A model generated the notes under the pieces. It was not told the DNA's origin. It made no database searches and saw nothing but the letters and a program-made list of their open reading frames with translations. Positions 53,153-61,533 of a DNA stretch of 64,000 nt are shown here, piece after piece. Every line of letters begins with the position of its first letter. The stretch's first letter is position 1. The stretch is from Tectiglobus sp965247245 (GTDB taxonomy: Bacteria > Pseudomonadota > Alphaproteobacteria > Rhizobiales > Hyphomicrobiaceae). The translations under genes were made by a program, and so were the position numbers. The stretch spans positions 4,278,001 to 4,342,000 of the forward strand of contig CBDFGV010000003.1 of the NCBI GenBank assembly GCA_965247245.1, in the 5' to 3' direction.

Positions 53153-53680
53153 CTAGTTGAGCTCTTCGTCTTTGTAGACGCCCCAAAGCAACTTTTGCTC
53201 CATGAAGCCGCGGTACTTGCTGACGGCTACGGCGCACCAGCGTCCGTCACAGGATCGAATACTGACGAGTGAACCGGCTTCGAGTTTGGCCACTGGGCTT
53301 GAGCTGGTTCTCGTGCGGGAGAGCAAGTTCGCGTAAATCCGTTCCCCTGATTTTGCTTTGTTCCACGGCAGCACCAGCGCTGTCCGTCGGCCCGACAGGA
53401 GCGCCCGTAGGATCCAGCCTGAAGCGCCTTCGGAGTCCCGGACCCGGCGCCAGTTGCCATATTCTTCGTAAACCTCGACCGGCAGCCCGGCCCGGCGAAA
53501 AACCCATGCTTTCGGATACTGTCGCCCAGGCCCGGTGCGCAGGTTCACAGGGTTCGACTTGAGGCTCACAAATCGGGGCAGTGGCAGACCGCTCTTGCCG
53601 GTGCGTTGCTGCGCCTGTGCCGTCACCAGCGGCCAAACCAGCAAGCCAGCCATCACAAGTTTCCAAGTCGTTTGAATCAA
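53153..53680 (-). CDS. Secreted bacterial SH3-domain protein
   Basis: A 175-residue protein with a signal peptide (VMAGLLVWPLVTAQA, cleavage probably after AQA). Two bacterial SH3-like folds are suggested. The first is VNLRTGPGRQYPKAWVFRRAGLPVEVYEEYGNWRRV with GWILRALL, and the second is YANLLSRTRTSSSPVAKLEAGSLVSIRSCDGRWCAV. Such proteins lie in the periplasm and may bind peptidoglycan. It is convergent with irr and divergent from the 2-hydroxyacid dehydrogenase gene, a common neighbour pair in rhizobia. Confidence 0.85.
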   Translation of the reverse strand: MIQTTWKLVMAGLLVWPLVTAQAQQRTGKSGLPLPRFVSLKSNPVNLRTGPGRQYPKAWVFRRAGLPVEVYEEYGNWRRVRDSEGASGWILRALLSGRRTALVLPWNKAKSGERIYANLLSRTRTSSSPVAKLEAGSLVSIRSCDGRWCAVAVSKYRGFMEQKLLWGVYKDEELN

Positions 53681-54082
53681 AGGTTAATCCCGATGGTTCC
53701 CGTAGATGTCGGTAAACTAGTCAGTTACACTAGAACGCACGTCTAATTGCGTCAGACTTGTGTCTTCGCTAGGTTTCCAGCGCTCACAAATTCCCCAAAT
53801 TCCAAGCCGATACGAAGCCAATGTCGACGCCTGCAGGACTGCCGGCAAACCTATACAACTAACGAAGCTGATCGATCAGGCTTTCGCTTGTTACGCAGAT
53901 GATCGAAGATCACAAAAGCTGCGTACGATTCAAGAGGTCAATCCTGGTCGAGAGGCAAATTACTCACTATCTTTGTCAAGCTAGGACCCATCTGTTAGAC
54001 ACGCTGATCTAACGAATCCGTAGCTGGATTCGGTGCTCAGATTAGCAAGATCCGCCAATTCTATCATCATCGAAGTGCCCAT
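53681..54082. other. 402-nt intergenic region, hairpin-rich, with one dubious small frame
   Basis: This is the only gene-free stretch above 300 nt. It holds the promoters of two divergent genes. A 74-codon frame opens at a GTG at 53760 and ends at 53984; its translation has no recognisable motif and I do not accept it as a gene. Near the right end lie two competing hairpins at 53994-54046, described separately. Confidence 0.5.
53994..54046 (+). promoter_or_regulatory. Mutually exclusive hairpins upstream of the 2-hydroxyacid dehydrogenase gene
   Basis: Stem A pairs GTTAGA (53994-53999) with TCTAAC (54008-54013). Stem B pairs GCTGATCT (54003-54010) with AGATTAGC (54039-54046) and, inside it, CGAATCC (54013-54019) with GGATTCG (54026-54032). 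The two cannot form together because both use 54008-54013. The region is 37-89 nt before the start codon. Confidence 0.35.
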
Positions 54083-55081
54083 ATGCCAAGTTCTGCTCGC
54101 AAGCCTAAAGTTGTCGTCACCCGGAAACTGCCGGACATTGTCGAGACGCGCATGCGTGAGCTGTTTGAAACGCAGCTGAATATTGACGACACGCCGATGT
54201 CGCAGGCTGAGCTGATCGAAGCGGCGAAAACGGCTGATGTGTTGGTGCCGACCGTGACGGACCGCATCGATCGTGCTGTTCTGGCGCAGGCTGGCCCGCA
54301 GCTAAAACTCATCGCCAACTTCGGCACCGGTGTCGACAACGTGGATCTCGACACCGCGCGCAACCGCTCCATCATCGTCACCAACACGCCGGGCGTGTTG
54401 ACCGAAGACACAGCCGACATGACAATGGCGCTGATCCTTGCGGTTCCGCGTCGCCTCGCTGAAGGAACGGCCTACCTTAAGCAGCAGAACGCAGCGTGGG
54501 GCGGCTGGTCGCCAACCTGGATGCTGGGCAACCGGATTTACGGCAAGCGTCTCGGCATCATCGGCATGGGACGAATTGGGACGGCCGTTGCACGGCGGGC
54601 CAAGGCATTTGGTCTTCAGATCCATTACCACAATCGTCGCCGCGTCGCGGAGGAAGTGGAGCAGGAACTCGAAGCGACGTATTGGGAGAGCCTCGACCAG
54701 ATGCTGGCCCGCATGGACATCATCTCGGTCAATTGCCCGCACACACCGGCGACCTACCATCTGCTCTCGGCCCGGCGGCTGAAGCTGTTGAAGCCGACGA
54801 CCTTCATCGTCAACACGGCGCGCGGCGAGGTGATTGATGAGAACGAGCTGTCTCGCTTGATCGAAGGTGAAAAGATCGCGGGCGCCGGCTTGGACGTGTT
54901 CGAACACGAGCCGGCCGTCAATCCAAAGCTTCTGAGTTCAGATCGTGTCGTGGCGCTCCCCCACATGGGATCGTCGACCATCGAAGGTCGTGTCGACATG
55001 GGCGAGAAGGTGATTATCAACATCAAGACGTTCATGGATGGCCACGCGCCGCCGGATCGCGTCTTCCCAGCCATGTTCTAG
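54083..55081 (+). CDS. D-2-hydroxyacid dehydrogenase (glyoxylate/hydroxypyruvate reductase type)
   Basis: A 332-residue NAD(P)H-dependent D-isomer-specific 2-hydroxyacid dehydrogenase. It probably reduces glyoxylate or hydroxypyruvate (GhrB/GyaR type). The Rossmann motif is GIIGMGRIGTAVARRAK, followed by IHYHNRRRV; the Arg-rich turn after the second strand suggests NADPH. The catalytic Arg-Glu-His set is visible as NTARGEVID, DVFEHEP and LPHMGSST. Length is normal. It stands upstream of the agmatinase gene (68 nt), possibly a shared transcript. Confidence 0.9.
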   Translation: MPSSARKPKVVVTRKLPDIVETRMRELFETQLNIDDTPMSQAELIEAAKTADVLVPTVTDRIDRAVLAQAGPQLKLIANFGTGVDNVDLDTARNRSIIVTNTPGVLTEDTADMTMALILAVPRRLAEGTAYLKQQNAAWGGWSPTWMLGNRIYGKRLGIIGMGRIGTAVARRAKAFGLQIHYHNRRRVAEEVEQELEATYWESLDQMLARMDIISVNCPHTPATYHLLSARRLKLLKPTTFIVNTARGEVIDENELSRLIEGEKIAGAGLDVFEHEPAVNPKLLSSDRVVALPHMGSSTIEGRVDMGEKVIINIKTFMDGHAPPDRVFPAMF

Positions 55082-55149
55082 GCGCACGCCATAAACAGTG
55101 CCTGGACCCTCATGCGCCAATCGAAAGTAAAGCTTCAGGAGTGAAGACC

Positions 55150-56118
55150 ATGTCGCGTTCGTTCCTGCCAATATCTGGCTTTGAACTACCGCGGTTCGCT
55201 GGTGTGCCGACTTTCATGCGCTTGCCGCATGTGCAATTGGCCGAGCCGGACCTGACCGAAGTTGCGGTTGGTTTCGTCGGCGTGCCTTGGGATGGCGGAA
55301 CAACCAACCGGCCGGGTGCCCGCCATGGCCCGCGCGCGTTGCGCGACGCATCAACCATGATCCGGCAGTTTCACCCGGTTACCGGCCTCAACCCGTTCGA
55401 GGCTGTCAATTGCGCTGATCTTGGTGATGTGGCGGTCAACCCCGCCGATGTCATGGATACGCTGCAGCGCGTGACGGCATTCTACGAGAAGGTCGTGGCA
55501 GCAGGCATCAGGCCGTTCACAGCGGGCGGTGACCACTTGGTTTCTCTTCCAGTACTGCGGGCGGTCGCGAAAGACCGGCCGCTTGGCATGATCCACTTCG
55601 ATGCGCACACCGACTTCTACAACGAGTATTTCGGTGGCTTCCGCTATACTCACGGAACACCCTTCCGCCGCGCCGTCGAAGAAGGACTTCTCGATCCAAA
55701 GAAAGTCGTCCAGATTGGCATTCGCGGCACCGGCTACGATACGGAAGACATAGACTTCGCAATCGCCAACGGCGTGCGATTGATCCGCATTGAGGAACTC
55801 TTTGAGCGCGGTGTCAGCGATGTTATGGCGGAAGCACGCGACATCGTAGGGCAAGATGCAACCTACGTTTCATTCGATATAGATGGCATTGATCCCTCGT
55901 TTGCGCCCGGAACGGGCACACCGGAAATTGGCGGCTTCAATACATTCGAGGCGCAGCAACTGTGCCGCGGATTGTCTGGCGTGAACATCGCCGCCTGCGA
56001 TTTGGTTGAGGTTTCTCCGCCATTCGATCCAAGCGGAATGACCGCCTGGGTCGGTGTCTCGATTATGTTCGAGCTGCTGTGCCCGCTGGCAGAAGCGGTT
56101 GCAGCCAAAGCGGCTTGA
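55150..56118 (+). CDS. speB: Agmatinase / ureohydrolase
   Basis: Manganese-dependent ureohydrolase that probably splits agmatine to putrescine and urea. The ATG at 55150 has AGGAG 7 nt upstream and is preferred to a GTG at 55141, giving 322 residues. The three metal-binding blocks are intact: GGDHLVSLPVLRA, HFDAHTDFYNEYF and SFDIDGIDPSFAPGTGTPE. A guanidinobutyrase or related activity is also possible, since the family is hard to separate. It is convergent with the ThiF-like gene. Confidence 0.88.
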   Translation: MSRSFLPISGFELPRFAGVPTFMRLPHVQLAEPDLTEVAVGFVGVPWDGGTTNRPGARHGPRALRDASTMIRQFHPVTGLNPFEAVNCADLGDVAVNPADVMDTLQRVTAFYEKVVAAGIRPFTAGGDHLVSLPVLRAVAKDRPLGMIHFDAHTDFYNEYFGGFRYTHGTPFRRAVEEGLLDPKKVVQIGIRGTGYDTEDIDFAIANGVRLIRIEELFERGVSDVMAEARDIVGQDATYVSFDIDGIDPSFAPGTGTPEIGGFNTFEAQQLCRGLSGVNIAACDLVEVSPPFDPSGMTAWVGVSIMFELLCPLAEAVAAKAA

Positions 56119-56150
56119 TCGGCGCGGCGGCTATGCCCGAAGTTCTCACA

Positions 56151-56969
56151 CTAGGCGGCGGCGGCCTGGTGGGATGAGAGATCCAGTATTGTCGGGTTGT
56201 CGCCCGACAACGGATTGTTGCGATCCCACTTCAATGTAATCGTCTGGAAACGACAGCCAAGCGCATCATAAATCAGAAGCTTGCCCGCCATGCTGTCGCC
56301 GGCACCGATAATCTCCTTCAAGACTTCGGTTGCCTGCAGCGTGCCCATCACACCGGCGACGGCACCGAGTATCCCAACTTCGGAACAATTAAAGACGGCA
56401 TCCCCTGACGGTGCTTCGGGGAAAACGCAGCGATAGGTCGGATAGGGTTGGCCTTCGCCGTTTTTTTCGTGCGGCTTGAAGGTCGTGAGATAACCATCGA
56501 ACGGACCGAGAGCCGCGAAGACGAGTGTCTTGCCGGCAAGATAGCAGGCATCGGAGACAAGGTAGCGCGTCTCAAAGTTATCCGAGCCGTCAACGATGAT
56601 GTCGTAGCCGGCAAGCATATCCATCGCATTAGCGGCCGTGATCCGTTCGTTGTGACAGCGAACGGTCACGTGCGGGTTAAGTCGTGCAACCGTACTCTGC
56701 GCGCTCGTGACTTTCGGCTGATCCACGTCCTGCGTGTCATGGGCGATCTGCCGCTGCAGGTTGCTGAGCGAAACCACGTCATCATCAGCGATGCCAATGG
56801 TGCCGACACCGGCAGCGGCTAGGTACATGATGACTGGAGATCCAAGTCCGCCTGCACCGATGACAAGAACCTTCGCTGCTTTCAGTTTTTGCTGTCCTTG
56901 ACCGCCGACATCGCGCAGGACGAGATGCCGTTTGTAACGCTCAATTTCTTCTGGACTGAGAGTAGCCAT
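56151..56969 (-). CDS. ThiF/MoeB/HesA-family E1-like adenylyltransferase
   Basis: A 272-residue E1-like enzyme that adenylates the C-terminus of a sulfur-carrier protein such as MoaD or ThiS. The nucleotide-binding loop is VIGAGGLGSPVIMYLAAAGVG. The next conserved block is DDDVVSLSNLQRQIAHD and the catalytic-Asp region is DIIVDGSDNFETR. The structural zinc of E. coli MoeB uses two C-x-x-C pairs; here only one Cys of the first (YRCVF) remains and the second pair is absent. No moa or thi genes are adjacent, so the partner is unknown. Confidence 0.88.
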   Translation of the reverse strand: MATLSPEEIERYKRHLVLRDVGGQGQQKLKAAKVLVIGAGGLGSPVIMYLAAAGVGTIGIADDDVVSLSNLQRQIAHDTQDVDQPKVTSAQSTVARLNPHVTVRCHNERITAANAMDMLAGYDIIVDGSDNFETRYLVSDACYLAGKTLVFAALGPFDGYLTTFKPHEKNGEGQPYPTYRCVFPEAPSGDAVFNCSEVGILGAVAGVMGTLQATEVLKEIIGAGDSMAGKLLIYDALGCRFQTITLKWDRNNPLSGDNPTILDLSSHQAAAA

Positions 56970-57047
56970 TTTTGCTTCTTGCCGACCTTGGTCAATTACT
57001 GCCGAACCCGCAGTGTGGAATGTTCCAGTCTGACAGACCCTTACAGG

Positions 57048-58073
57048 TTATGTCGTTGGTTCCGCGTGATTACTTTCCTCGTCACCGCTCGCTGCGAAGA
57101 GCTCGGTCGACAGGTAGCGCTCGGCATGGGAGGGGGCGAAGGTTACGATCCGCTTGCCGGCCATGTTATCCCTGACGGCAATCGTCAGCGCCGCTGCCAC
57201 GTTCGCACCGGTCGATATTCCACCAGGTATGCCTTCGACCTTTGCAAGCAACCGAGCGACTTCAAACGCCATCTCATTCGGGACTTTGATAACCTCGTCG
57301 ACCAATTCGGTATTGAGGACCTCCGGAATGAAACCGGCACCGATGCCTTGAATCTTATGCAATCCGGGAGGTTGGCCGGAGAGAACCGCGCTATCCGAGG
57401 GCTCGACGCCAACCACGGACATCTCGGGTCGCCGCGGCTTCAGGATCGCAGCACAACCCGTGAGCGTACCGCCAGTGCCGACGCCGGCGACAACGGCATC
57501 GACCTCGCCACCGGTGTCGTTCCAGATCTCTTCTGCGGTTGTTATTTCGTGCACGGCCGGATTAGCCGGGTTCTCAAACTGCTTCGGTTGCACGGCGTTC
57601 GGGATGAGTTCGGTGAGCTCGTTCGCGCGCTCAATCGCGCCGCGCATTCCCTTTTCAGCAGGCGTCAGCTCCAACCTTGCGCCCATGTGAGTCAGGAGGC
57701 GCCGACGTTCCAGCGACATCGACTCAGGCATCGTCAGGATCAAGTCATAGCCGCGTGCCGCCGCGACAAAGGCCAGGGCCACGCCCGTGTTGCCAGACGT
57801 CGGCTCGATCAGGATGGATTCACCCGGCCTGATCTGACCGCTCGACTCAAGGATATCAACCATCGCCACGCCGATGCGGTCTTTGACGCTGCCCAGCGGA
57901 TTGAAGAACTCAAGCTTGAGCAGGATCTCAGCTCTGACATTTGCTTGTTCCACAAGCTTGCCGAGCCTGATCAATGGCGTCTGACCGATTGTTTCCGTGA
58001 TGCTGTCGAACACGCGGCCTCGTCCCCAGGTCGGTGTTCCTGCAAGCGTCTTGAAAATTGGTTCGCTGCTCAT
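57048..58073 (-). CDS. cysK: Cysteine synthase A (O-acetylserine sulfhydrylase)
   Basis: PLP enzyme that makes cysteine from O-acetylserine and sulfide. The frame opens at 58223; ATGs at 58079 and 58073 follow CAGGACAG and I favour 58073 (MSSEPIFKTLAG), giving 341 residues. The PLP Lys is in PLGSVKDRIG, the Asn/Thr substrate loop is EPTSGNTGVALAFVAAARGY, and GVGTGGTLTG binds the phosphate. IGAGFIPEVLNTELVDEVI is typical of CysK. The C-terminal tail ends in charged residues. It is followed closely by the ThiF-like gene on the same strand. Confidence 0.93.
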   Translation of the reverse strand: MSSEPIFKTLAGTPTWGRGRVFDSITETIGQTPLIRLGKLVEQANVRAEILLKLEFFNPLGSVKDRIGVAMVDILESSGQIRPGESILIEPTSGNTGVALAFVAAARGYDLILTMPESMSLERRRLLTHMGARLELTPAEKGMRGAIERANELTELIPNAVQPKQFENPANPAVHEITTAEEIWNDTGGEVDAVVAGVGTGGTLTGCAAILKPRRPEMSVVGVEPSDSAVLSGQPPGLHKIQGIGAGFIPEVLNTELVDEVIKVPNEMAFEVARLLAKVEGIPGGISTGANVAAALTIAVRDNMAGKRIVTFAPSHAERYLSTELFAASGDEESNHAEPTT

Positions 58074-58232
58074 GAGCATCTGTCCTGAGAAACCGGTTAT
58101 CGGATCGCGGCGATTGTAGTCGATTGCGGAATAATCGCAAAAGCGAGTCTGCCAGTCTTTCTGACTGAATTGGAGAGATGCAGGCTCCCACTTTTGGAAT
58201 TTGGTAAATCCGGCAGCCAACACAAGGCCGCG

Positions 58233-58691
58233 TTATACGCCTGTCGAGCCAAAACCGCCATCAGAGCGTTGGGTCTCATCGAGTTCGCTTACAATTTCAA
58301 GCCTTGGTTGCGTAACCTGCGCTACGACAAGTTGGGCAATGCGATCGCCTCTGGCGATGCGAAACGTCTCTTGTCCGAGATTGACCAGAATGACTTTGAT
58401 CTCGCCACGGTAGTCAGCGTCGATGGTACCGGGAGAATTCAACACCGTTATTCCATGCTTGAGCGCAAGACCGGACCGTGGCCGAACCTGGGCCTCGTAG
58501 CCATCCGGTAGTGCGATGGCGATACCTGTTGGAACCAGCGTTCGAGCAGCAGGCTCCAGAACGAGATCAGCACCATCTTCGACCGCAGCGCGCAAATCCA
58601 TACCGGCTGCCTGCGCACTTTCGTAGGCCGGGAGCTGTAGACCCTGGCCATGGTCAAACACTTTGATCTTGAGAGACAGTTCCGGTGCCAT
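58233..58691 (-). CDS. dut: Deoxyuridine 5'-triphosphate nucleotidohydrolase
   Basis: Trimeric dUTPase that keeps uracil out of DNA and supplies dUMP. The 152-residue protein carries the five motifs in order: AQAAGMDLRAAV, RPRSGLALKHGI, NSPGTIDADYRGEI, RGDRIAQLVVAQV and the C-terminal RSDGGFGSTG that closes over the active site. Length is exact. It lies 38 nt after coaBC, a pairing common in many bacteria, and both are on the minus strand. Confidence 0.97.
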   Translation of the reverse strand: MAPELSLKIKVFDHGQGLQLPAYESAQAAGMDLRAAVEDGADLVLEPAARTLVPTGIAIALPDGYEAQVRPRSGLALKHGITVLNSPGTIDADYRGEIKVILVNLGQETFRIARGDRIAQLVVAQVTQPRLEIVSELDETQRSDGGFGSTGV

Positions 58692-58729
58692 TGGATGTGA
58701 GACCTCAATGTAGATTATCAGGCGATAAT

Positions 58730-59950
58730 TTACACTGCGGCTGGCTTGGCTGCCAATTCTTCCGCGGCCTTTCTCACGATCTTTTCGGCAACCGATGCCT
58801 TATCGGCTTCCGGCCAACTCTCAACGCCGTTCTTTGAAACGATATGTACCGCGTTGTGGCTGCCGCCCATGACGCCGCTCTCCGGCGACACATCATTGGC
58901 TACGATCCAATCACATTGCTTCTTCTTGAGCTTGGCTTGCGCGTTCTCGATGACGTTCTCGGTCTCGGCAGCAAATCCGATAACGAGCGCCGGGCGCTTC
59001 GGCGCTTTCTTTTTAGCGATGGTCTGCAGGATATCCGGATTTTCGGTGAAGCTGAGTGTCGGCAGCTTGTTGCCGTCCTTCTTAATTTTCTGATCGGACT
59101 CGCTTGCGACGCGCCAATCGGCGACCGCTGCAGCAAAGATCCCGATGTCCGCGGGCAGTGCGGTTTCGACGGCATCGAACATCTCGCGCGCGGACTGGAT
59201 ACGGATCACCCTCACCATGGCTGGATCTGGGAGATTGGTGGGGCCGGAGATCAAGGTAACATCAGCCCCCAGCCGTTGGGCCGCTGCAGCGATAGCGTAG
59301 CCCTGCGTGCCTGACGATCGATTGGCGATGTAGCGAACAGGATCAATCGGCTCGTGCGTTGGCCCGGCTGTGACGAGGACATGACGTCCGGCCAAGAGCT
59401 TAGGCTGGTCGTCGAGCTGGGCTTCAATAGCATCGAGAATTTCGTGCGGCTCAGACATGCGGCCGCGACCGCCTTCGTTCGACTCCGCCATTTCACCGAC
59501 ATTAGGCCCAACGAAAAGAATACCGTCCTGCTCGAGCTGAGCGGTATTGCGCTGCGTTGCCGGATGTTGCCACATCCTTGGATTCATGGCCGGCGCAACC
59601 AGAACAGGTTTGTCGGTCGCCATCAAAACAGACGTCGCCAGATCGCCGGCGTGGCCGCCAGCCATCTTTGCCAACAGGTCCGCCGTCGCCGGTGCAACAA
59701 CAATCAGGTCGGCTTCGCGGGACAGACGAATATGCCCGATCTCGCGCTCGTCGTTGAGATCAAACAGGTCCGTGAAAACCCGGTCATTAGTCAATGCACC
59801 AACCGACAATGGCGTAATAAATTCCTGGGCGGCCTTCGTCATCACAACGCGAACGGCGATCCCGCGATCACGCGCCCGGCGGATCAGCTCGAGACATTTG
59901 TAGGCGGCAATCCCGCCTCCGATTATGAGCAAGACACGTTTGGATGACAT
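58730..59950 (-). CDS. coaBC: Bifunctional phosphopantothenoylcysteine decarboxylase / phosphopantothenate-cysteine ligase CoaBC
   Basis: Flavoprotein of coenzyme A synthesis. The CoaC half covers about residues 1-190: ILLIIGGGIAAYKCLELIRR, VAPATADLLAKMAGGHAGDL and KPVLVAPAMNPRMWQHPATQ with the catalytic His/Asn region. The CoaB half has LVTAGPTHEPIDPVRYIANRSSG and VIGFAAETENVIENAQAKL. Length of 406 residues is standard. First gene of coaBC-dut. An Ala/Lys tail ends the protein. Confidence 0.96.
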   Translation of the reverse strand: MSSKRVLLIIGGGIAAYKCLELIRRARDRGIAVRVVMTKAAQEFITPLSVGALTNDRVFTDLFDLNDEREIGHIRLSREADLIVVAPATADLLAKMAGGHAGDLATSVLMATDKPVLVAPAMNPRMWQHPATQRNTAQLEQDGILFVGPNVGEMAESNEGGRGRMSEPHEILDAIEAQLDDQPKLLAGRHVLVTAGPTHEPIDPVRYIANRSSGTQGYAIAAAAQRLGADVTLISGPTNLPDPAMVRVIRIQSAREMFDAVETALPADIGIFAAAVADWRVASESDQKIKKDGNKLPTLSFTENPDILQTIAKKKAPKRPALVIGFAAETENVIENAQAKLKKKQCDWIVANDVSPESGVMGGSHNAVHIVSKNGVESWPEADKASVAEKIVRKAAEELAAKPAAV

Positions 59951-60172
59951 CGTTCAGGCCTAGCTTGTTAGCACCCCATTATAGCATGGTCGCACGGCAA
60001 AATTGGTAAACGCCTGTAAACGGTTTGAAGACACCGTGACGGTCGGTCGCCGGCGGCCCCGCGCGGCAATTGCGCCATGCCTAGACTGCATGTCAGCCTT
60101 GCTTTCAAATCACTTCAAAAAGCGAGCGAATGATCCGATTTCCGGTGGCAATCGAAAACAAGGAATACGATC

Positions 60173-60412
60173 ATGGCTCATACAACAACAATCAAAGGGT
60201 CAAACTGGCTGGGAGCTGCCTGGCAGTGGGTTTCTGAATTGGGAAATCCATTTGATGCGCTCGTGCGTGCCGGCAGACGGCAACGTCAGATCGATGAACT
60301 GGCCAAGCTTGATAACCACCTGCTTGAAGATATCGGCCTTACGCGTGGTGATGTCATCGCTTATGCAGGCCCGGACAAGAACCACATCGAAGCGCTTTGC
60401 AACATGCGCTAG
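60173..60412 (+). CDS. DUF1127 (YjiS-like) small protein
   Basis: A 79-residue protein with a C-terminal DUF1127 domain: RRQRQIDELAKLDNHLLEDIGLTRGDV, the Arg-rich helix followed by L-x-D-I-G-L/I-T/S-R. DUF1127 proteins are small, often stress- or phosphate-responsive in alphaproteobacteria, and some bind RNA. The N-terminal 25 residues contain three Trp (WLGAAWQWVSEL) and may form an amphipathic helix. It is alone, with a hairpin after it. Confidence 0.85.
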   Translation: MAHTTTIKGSNWLGAAWQWVSELGNPFDALVRAGRRQRQIDELAKLDNHLLEDIGLTRGDVIAYAGPDKNHIEALCNMR

Positions 60413-60426
60413 AACAGTGTGTCTGT

Positions 60427-60454
60427 AGCTGGAACCGGGGCTTCGGTTCCAGCT
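60427..60454 (+). terminator. Hairpin after the DUF1127 gene, probable transcript end
   Basis: A perfect 11-bp stem AGCTGGAACCG (60427-60437) and CGGTTCCAGCT (60444-60454) with a 6-nt loop, 14 nt after the stop codon. No T-run follows, so it is either a weak terminator or a 3'-end stabiliser. Confidence 0.5.
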
Positions 60455-60559
60455 GCTGGCCCAAAACATCACAAGCAAGTGCACTGCTGAACGTCAGCGA
60501 ACTTCGACAACCGGCCGAGTACCGCGTGCCTGCGAGGTAGCGGGTCCTAGACGTGGGCG

Positions 60560-61264
60560 TCAGGTGCTTTTGGAGATGCGTTCAATCCGCTCTTGCATCG
60601 CGGCAAGCTCAGCCTTGAGGATATCAATCTCAGACGGCGGCGCTGCGGCCTCCTCGGGAACAGCAGCAGCGGGTTGATCATGACCGTTACCACCTGGCTG
60701 AGGCGCGGCTTCGGCTGGCGCTGGTGGTGGCGCGGTGCTGTTATCCGGCGCTGGCTCGCTGCTCGGTGGCTGCGCTGCACTCGCGGTCGGCGACTGCATC
60801 GGCGACCACATCGACATCGCCTGCTCGAACATCGCCAGGTTCTTGCGCGCCTGCTCCTGATAAGCTTCCATCGCGTTCGGCCCCCAATTGGTGAATTGGG
60901 ACCGGTAACGCTCCTGCTCCTTCGTCAGGGCAGCCATCGAGTACTGCAGGTAACTGGGCACCATCTTGCCGACAGCGTCATCATAGAAGCGGATCAGCTG
61001 GCGCAGGAACGGCACGGGCAGAAGCGACGGGCCGCCGGCCTTACTTTCCTGCTCGACAATGATCTGGGTCAGCACCGAATGAGTGAGGTCGTCACCGCTC
61101 TTGGCGTCATTCACTACAAAATCCCGGTCGGACCGGACCATCTGGGCGAGATCTTCGAGTGTGACGTAAGTGCTGGTCTCCGTATTGTACAATCGGCGGT
61201 TGGCATACTTCTTAATGACGACCGGGCCGGAGCCGGCGGCTGCTCGTTCATTTTGGTCTGCCAT
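60560..61264 (-). CDS. phaR: Polyhydroxyalkanoate synthesis repressor PhaR
   Basis: PhaR binds DNA and polyhydroxybutyrate granules and represses phasin and pha genes until polymer is present. The ATG at 61264 (MADQNERAAAGSG) is preferred over 61324, giving 234 residues. The N-terminal DNA-binding motif is VVIKKYANRRLYNTETSTYVTLEDLAQMVR, followed by DLTHSVLTQIIVEQE of the PHB_acc domains. LPVPFLRQLIRFYDDAVGKMVP forms the second. The C-terminal third is Pro/Ala/Gln-rich with a final coiled-coil-like helix. It is divergent from phaA. Confidence 0.94.
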   Translation of the reverse strand: MADQNERAAAGSGPVVIKKYANRRLYNTETSTYVTLEDLAQMVRSDRDFVVNDAKSGDDLTHSVLTQIIVEQESKAGGPSLLPVPFLRQLIRFYDDAVGKMVPSYLQYSMAALTKEQERYRSQFTNWGPNAMEAYQEQARKNLAMFEQAMSMWSPMQSPTASAAQPPSSEPAPDNSTAPPPAPAEAAPQPGGNGHDQPAAAVPEEAAAPPSEIDILKAELAAMQERIERISKST

Positions 61265-61374
61265 TCCCAATCCATCCCGGTTTGAATTGACGTCTTTTGT
61301 GCGTTGCGAAATAGTAACATGCAAGCAAGGCCCGAGCTAGCCGTTTTGTCGCGCCTAGCGCATATGTCATTGAA

Positions 61375-61403
61375 TTTCAGGGGCGAAGACGCCTGAAACG
61401 ACC
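61375..61403. repeat. Palindrome related to the 13201-13241 element
   Basis: TTTCAGG (61375-61381) and CCTGAAA (61392-61398) form a 7-bp inverted repeat with a 10-nt loop. The right arm continues into CTGAAACGACC (61393-61403), identical to 13231-13241. It lies in the 269-nt divergent spacer between phaR and phaA. Probably a degenerate copy of the same intergenic element. Confidence 0.4.
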
Positions 61404-61533
61404 TTAGTCTCGGTTGTTATTGCCTTCGTTGCGGTGCATCAATGCGCAGCAATAAGCCATACAGTCTGTGAGAATACCGGGGTCGGCGAGCGGTCGTGAC
61501 CACGTTGGTAGTCTATTATGAGGAGAAAGCAGC

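Noticed and set aside
53760..53984. 74-codon frame with GTG start
   Set aside because: No ribosome-binding site, no motif, no similarity I recognise, and it lies in a hairpin-rich intergenic region.
56889..58088. 399-codon plus-strand open frame
   Set aside because: It lies antisense to the ThiF-like gene and cysK, which carry full family motifs; its translation has no recognisable domain. It is a shadow of GC-rich coding on the other strand.
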